From a virus, in IMG/VR virus record IMGVR_UViG_3300028392_000029, positions 1 to 64,000 of that record: 64,000 bases of DNA; one strand, written 5' to 3'. The first letter of the stretch is position 1, and every line of letters begins with the position of its first letter. Positions 63,770-64,000 of the stretch are shown here, piece by piece. Below the pieces are notes generated by a model that was not told the origin of the DNA, made no database searches, and saw only the letters and a program-made list of their open reading frames with translations. The position numbers and the translations under genes were made by a program.

Positions 63770-64000
63770 TTATAGTTGAGGACCAAGGTCGCCCGGGTTA
63801 GTTGGCATTACCACATCGGTTGGATTTGCTGGAAATGGAACTTTCCATGGATCAATCCCTGCGAATGTCTTTGGAAGGTCGCGTAATTTTTGACGATACT
63901 CTGATAACTTTTGTTTGATAACTGGATCAGTAGCCTGATGGAATGACTGGTCAGTACCTTTGAGAATCGAATCACGAGCTTTAGTCAATGTTTCCCAGTC
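63770..64000 (-). CDS. partial fibre-connector protein (runs off window)
   Basis: C-terminal 76 residues of a gene open to the window edge (visible part begins DWETLTKARDSILKG). Contains KQKLSEYRQKLRDLPKTFAG, the connector motif also in the 61287 protein, and ends PTNPGDLGPQL. Partial at its 5' end, so no start is given. Probably a fibre-associated virion protein. Confidence 0.65.
   Translation of the reverse strand, partial: DWETLTKARDSILKGTDQSFHQATDPVIKQKLSEYRQKLRDLPKTFAGIDPWKVPFPANPTDVVMPTNPGDLGPQL

Noticed and set aside
1-64000. CRISPR array, insertion sequence, integrase or attachment site
   Set aside because: No regularly spaced repeats with unique spacers, no transposase or integrase motif, and no tRNA-end duplication were seen; the gene set is that of a lytic T4-type phage.

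Overview
The window is a 64 kb piece of a T4-type (contractile-tailed, tevenvirus-like) double-stranded DNA phage genome. The evidence is a set of recognisable T4 core proteins: DnaB-type helicase (gp41-like), primase (gp61-like), UvsW, UvsX, gp32-type SSB, large and probable small terminase (gp17, gp16), head-completion gp4, tail tube gp19, tail sheath gp18, dNMP kinase (gp1-like) and tail-completion proteins. T4-type late promoter motifs (TAAATA core) lie next to structural genes, and strong sigma70 promoters lie next to small early genes. The style (2OG-Fe(II) oxygenases, carbamoyltransferases, a giant tail-fibre locus) resembles aquatic T4-like phages of Gram-negative bacteria. The exact host cannot be read from the sequence.

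Layout. (1) 1-8756, plus strand: about 27 small, mostly uncharacterised early genes plus an AAA+ ATPase and one tRNA (anticodon CAT). They sit in repeated cassettes of near-consensus TTGACA-17 bp-TATAAT promoter, short ACA-rich leader, GGAGCGA ribosome-binding site and 1-5 genes. Fifteen promoters were located and all have exactly 17 bp spacing. After the ATPase gene lies a row of hairpins ending in a rho-independent terminator. Two of their loops display TTCGCTCC, the exact complement of the early-gene RBS/leader GGAGCGAA. I regard this as the best candidate for an undescribed regulatory system in the window. (2) 8757-12917: accessory enzymes on both strands, namely a small secreted protein, four non-heme iron oxygenases and a GNAT-like protein. 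(3) 12914-26397, minus strand: replication and recombination genes (helicase, half-size carbamoyltransferase, primase, DnaE-like fragment, possible clamp-loader subunit, a fifth oxygenase, UvsW, possible UvsY, UvsX, gp32). (4) 26559-41577, minus strand: head and tail morphogenesis (Ala/Pro-rich virion proteins, terminase, gp4, tube, sheath, kinase, neck protein). (5) 41622-44982, plus strand: neck/tail-completion proteins and a Nudix hydrolase. (6) 44979-56502, minus strand: fibre locus with a 2225-residue protein, beta-repeat fibre proteins and a sedolisin (S53) protease. (7) 56618-61252, plus strand: GT9-like glycosyltransferase, two tandem SGNH-like proteins and a full-length carbamoyltransferase. 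(8) 61287-64000, minus strand: further fibre proteins, including two glycine- and cysteine-rich paralogues with 22 Cys each; the last gene runs off the window.

How it may work together (inference). Host sigma70 RNA polymerase would fire the early cassettes. A 3'-UTR-derived RNA behind the ATPase gene could later silence them by pairing with their shared RBS. Replication genes then run, and a gp55-type late sigma (not in this window) would read the TAAATA promoters. Several of these lie only 4-7 nt before start codons without a Shine-Dalgarno, which predicts leaderless late mRNAs. No intergenic stretch exceeds 300 bases, and no CRISPR array, insertion sequence or rRNA gene was seen. All names rest on motifs read by eye, not on database searches.
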